Both the position numbers and the translations under genes were made by a program. From contig SBFZ01000086.1 of the NCBI GenBank assembly GCA_006227095.1, forward strand, positions 1 to 8,572: a stretch of 8,572 nt of DNA, in the 5' to 3' direction. The notes below the pieces were generated by a model. It saw only the letters and a list, made by a program, of their open reading frames with translations, had not been told where the DNA came from and did not search any database. Below, in pieces: positions 7,473 to 8,572 of this stretch (its first letter is position 1; every line of letters begins with the position of its first letter). Source of the stretch: Bacteroidota bacterium. GTDB taxonomy: Bacteria; Bacteroidota; Bacteroidia; Bacteroidales; VadinHA17.

Positions 7473-8572
7473 TCAGACTGTGACGAAAAGGATCCGACGG
7501 GTTTGGGTTGTTACCCGGTAGCGGTCATCAATCCTGTATCCCATTACCCACATAATCTCATCTCCTGAAAGGAGAAGGAGCACCTTCTCCTTCTCCGATA
7601 CAGGTATCTTCATGTCAATCAGGAAATCACTTATTTTCTTCATCTGCTTCATTCCCAGAGGCATAAACCTGTCTCCCGGCTCCCAGTGACGAACGGTGAC
7701 GGGGAATGTCACCCTGTCAAGATCAATTGCGGCTGTCAGGGGAATAACCGGCAAAGGTTCGTCACTCCTTTCTTCAATACTGATATCGCTGAACAGACCG
7801 GAGATGCGCATTTCGTCTATCGAGCCAAAGCTGTAATCATCCGGTGTCTCATCTCTCCTGGGGGTGATGATAATACGCCCCCTGTCATTGAGCAACCGGT
7901 GAGTTGCAGTATAGAGTGACCTGCCTGTGTCTGAATGCAGCAGTGAGATTACCTCCCCGGTCTGCCTGGGCGAGATGCCATAGGGCCGGAAGAGCTCAAA
8001 GATGTGGGGTTCCTGCGGAGTGAGGGCAATGAGACTCTTTATGTCAGCCTCTGTCGTATCATCAATACTTCTGAAGAGCTCACTGCTCAGTCCTGAAATG
8101 TATGTCTCAAGTATGGCAGATGATGAAGCAAGGTGCCTCATTGTGTCGGTAATGGCATTTACAGCACCCGGGTTTACCTTCTCCATCTCAGGTATCACCA
8201 TATGCCTTATCCTGTTCCTGGTATATTTGACCTGTCTGTTGGAGCTGTCTTCCCTGTAACCAATACCGTATTCGGCGGCAAACGCTGCAATCTCAGCCCT
8301 GGTGGCGAAGAGCAGAGGCCTGATAACGTCTCCGGTATGCGGACTCATTCCTGTAAGTCCGCTGAGCCCCGTACCCCTCATCATGTTTATCAGGAAGGTC
8401 TCGGCATTGTCATTGAGATTGTGAGCCACAGCCACTGAGTCAAATCCTTCTTTCTGAATCAGCGACCTGAACCAGTCGTACCTGAGTTCGCGTGCAGCCA
8501 TCTGAACAGAGATCCGGTGTGAACCGGCATAGGCGAGTGTATCAAACCTCGTGCTGTAAAATGGAATATTGT
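7473..8572 (-). CDS. tilS: tRNA(Ile)-lysidine synthase (N-terminus beyond the window)
   Basis: This enzyme ligates lysine to C34 of the CAU-anticodon tRNA-Ile, using ATP, so that it reads AUA codons. The frame stays open to the window edge, adding 23 full codons (ending RFDTLAYAGSHRISVQ) before the Met at 8501. That Met is internal, and the PP-loop SGGxDS motif lies outside the window. Numbering from it, the family segment AHNLNDNAETFLINMMRGTG is at 26-45, RPLL at 61-64 and the YTRNRIRH segment at 93-100, followed by helical linkers. A classical C-terminal TilS domain is at about 265-340, containing RHWEPGDRF and KKISDFLIDMKIP. The sequence upstream of the Met matches the family, so the 5' truncation is due to the window and is not biological. 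It converges on aroC. A 10-bp perfect inverted repeat is embedded near the 3' end. Confidence 0.96.
   Translation of the reverse strand, partial: NIPFYSTRFDTLAYAGSHRISVQMAARELRYDWFRSLIQKEGFDSVAVAHNLNDNAETFLINMMRGTGLSGLTGMSPHTGDVIRPLLFATRAEIAAFAAEYGIGYREDSSNRQVKYTRNRIRHMVIPEMEKVNPGAVNAITDTMRHLASSSAILETYISGLSSELFRSIDDTTEADIKSLIALTPQEPHIFELFRPYGISPRQTGEVISLLHSDTGRSLYTATHRLLNDRGRIIITPRRDETPDDYSFGSIDEMRISGLFSDISIEERSDEPLPVIPLTAAIDLDRVTFPVTVRHWEPGDRFMPLGMKQMKKISDFLIDMKIPVSEKEKVLLLLSGDEIMWVMGYRIDDRYRVTTQTRRILFVTV
7571..7596. repeat. Perfect 10-bp inverted repeat inside tilS, near the aroC 3' end
   Basis: GGAGAAGGAG (7571-7580) is the exact reverse complement of CTCCTTCTCC (7587-7596), with a 6-nt loop. 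It arises where tilS encodes an EKEK run next to an LLLL run, so it may be a by-product of the coding sequence. It lies about 105 bp past the aroC stop. Because aroC and tilS leave no intergenic room, it could act as a hairpin in aroC read-through RNA. There is no T-run after it on the plus strand. Confidence 0.45.

Noticed and set aside
8499..8501. Met at 8501 as the true tilS start
   Set aside because: Family-typical sequence continues upstream to the window edge, and the PP-loop motif is still missing, so the gene is cut by the window.
1..8572. A novel defence, mobile or multi-gene accessory system
   Set aside because: All genes except the TPR protein belong to well-known housekeeping or signalling families. 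No integrase, transposase, toxin-antitoxin pair or attachment site was seen, and composition is even across the window.

Overview
The window carries six protein-coding genes of ordinary chromosomal character. No mobile element, prophage, CRISPR array, tRNA or rRNA could be recognised. The likely source is a member of the Bacteroidota. This is an inference from protein style: a soluble multi-PAS/GAF hybrid histidine kinase with a Bacteroidota-like kinase/receiver core, a TilS with a QMAARELRY segment, a TPR protein whose mature N-terminus appears to start at Gln after a short signal peptide, and generally weak Shine-Dalgarno sequences. Composition is moderate in GC with frequent AGG arginine codons, fairly even across the genes. 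No horizontally acquired block stands out.

Layout from left to right. (1) A plus-strand TPR protein, cut at its 5' end by the window edge, ends at 1169. (2) A 195-bp convergent intergenic region follows. It is filled by a five-copy array of a 21-nt hairpin unit at 32-33 bp spacing, then one further small perfect hairpin. (3) On the minus strand lies a 1068-residue hybrid sensor kinase. Upstream of it, in the same direction, is nth (endonuclease III). (4) A short AT-rich divergent promoter region contains an imperfect 35-bp dyad. (5) On the plus strand, aroB and aroC lie 18 bp apart as a likely two-gene shikimate-pathway operon. (6) Converging on aroC with only 6 bp between stop codons is tilS on the minus strand, whose N-terminal part lies beyond the window.

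How the genes relate. AroB (step 2) and AroC (step 7) belong to the same route to chorismate and are probably co-transcribed. Nth (base-excision repair), TilS (tRNA-Ile2 lysidine formation), the sensor kinase and the TPR protein are functionally separate neighbours. The kinase has no response regulator, HPt or output gene next to it, so its pathway cannot be read from this window.

No previously undescribed multi-gene system is visible. The points most worth a second look are the amplified hairpin array between the TPR gene and the kinase, the dyad between nth and aroB, and the unusually short chorismate synthase.
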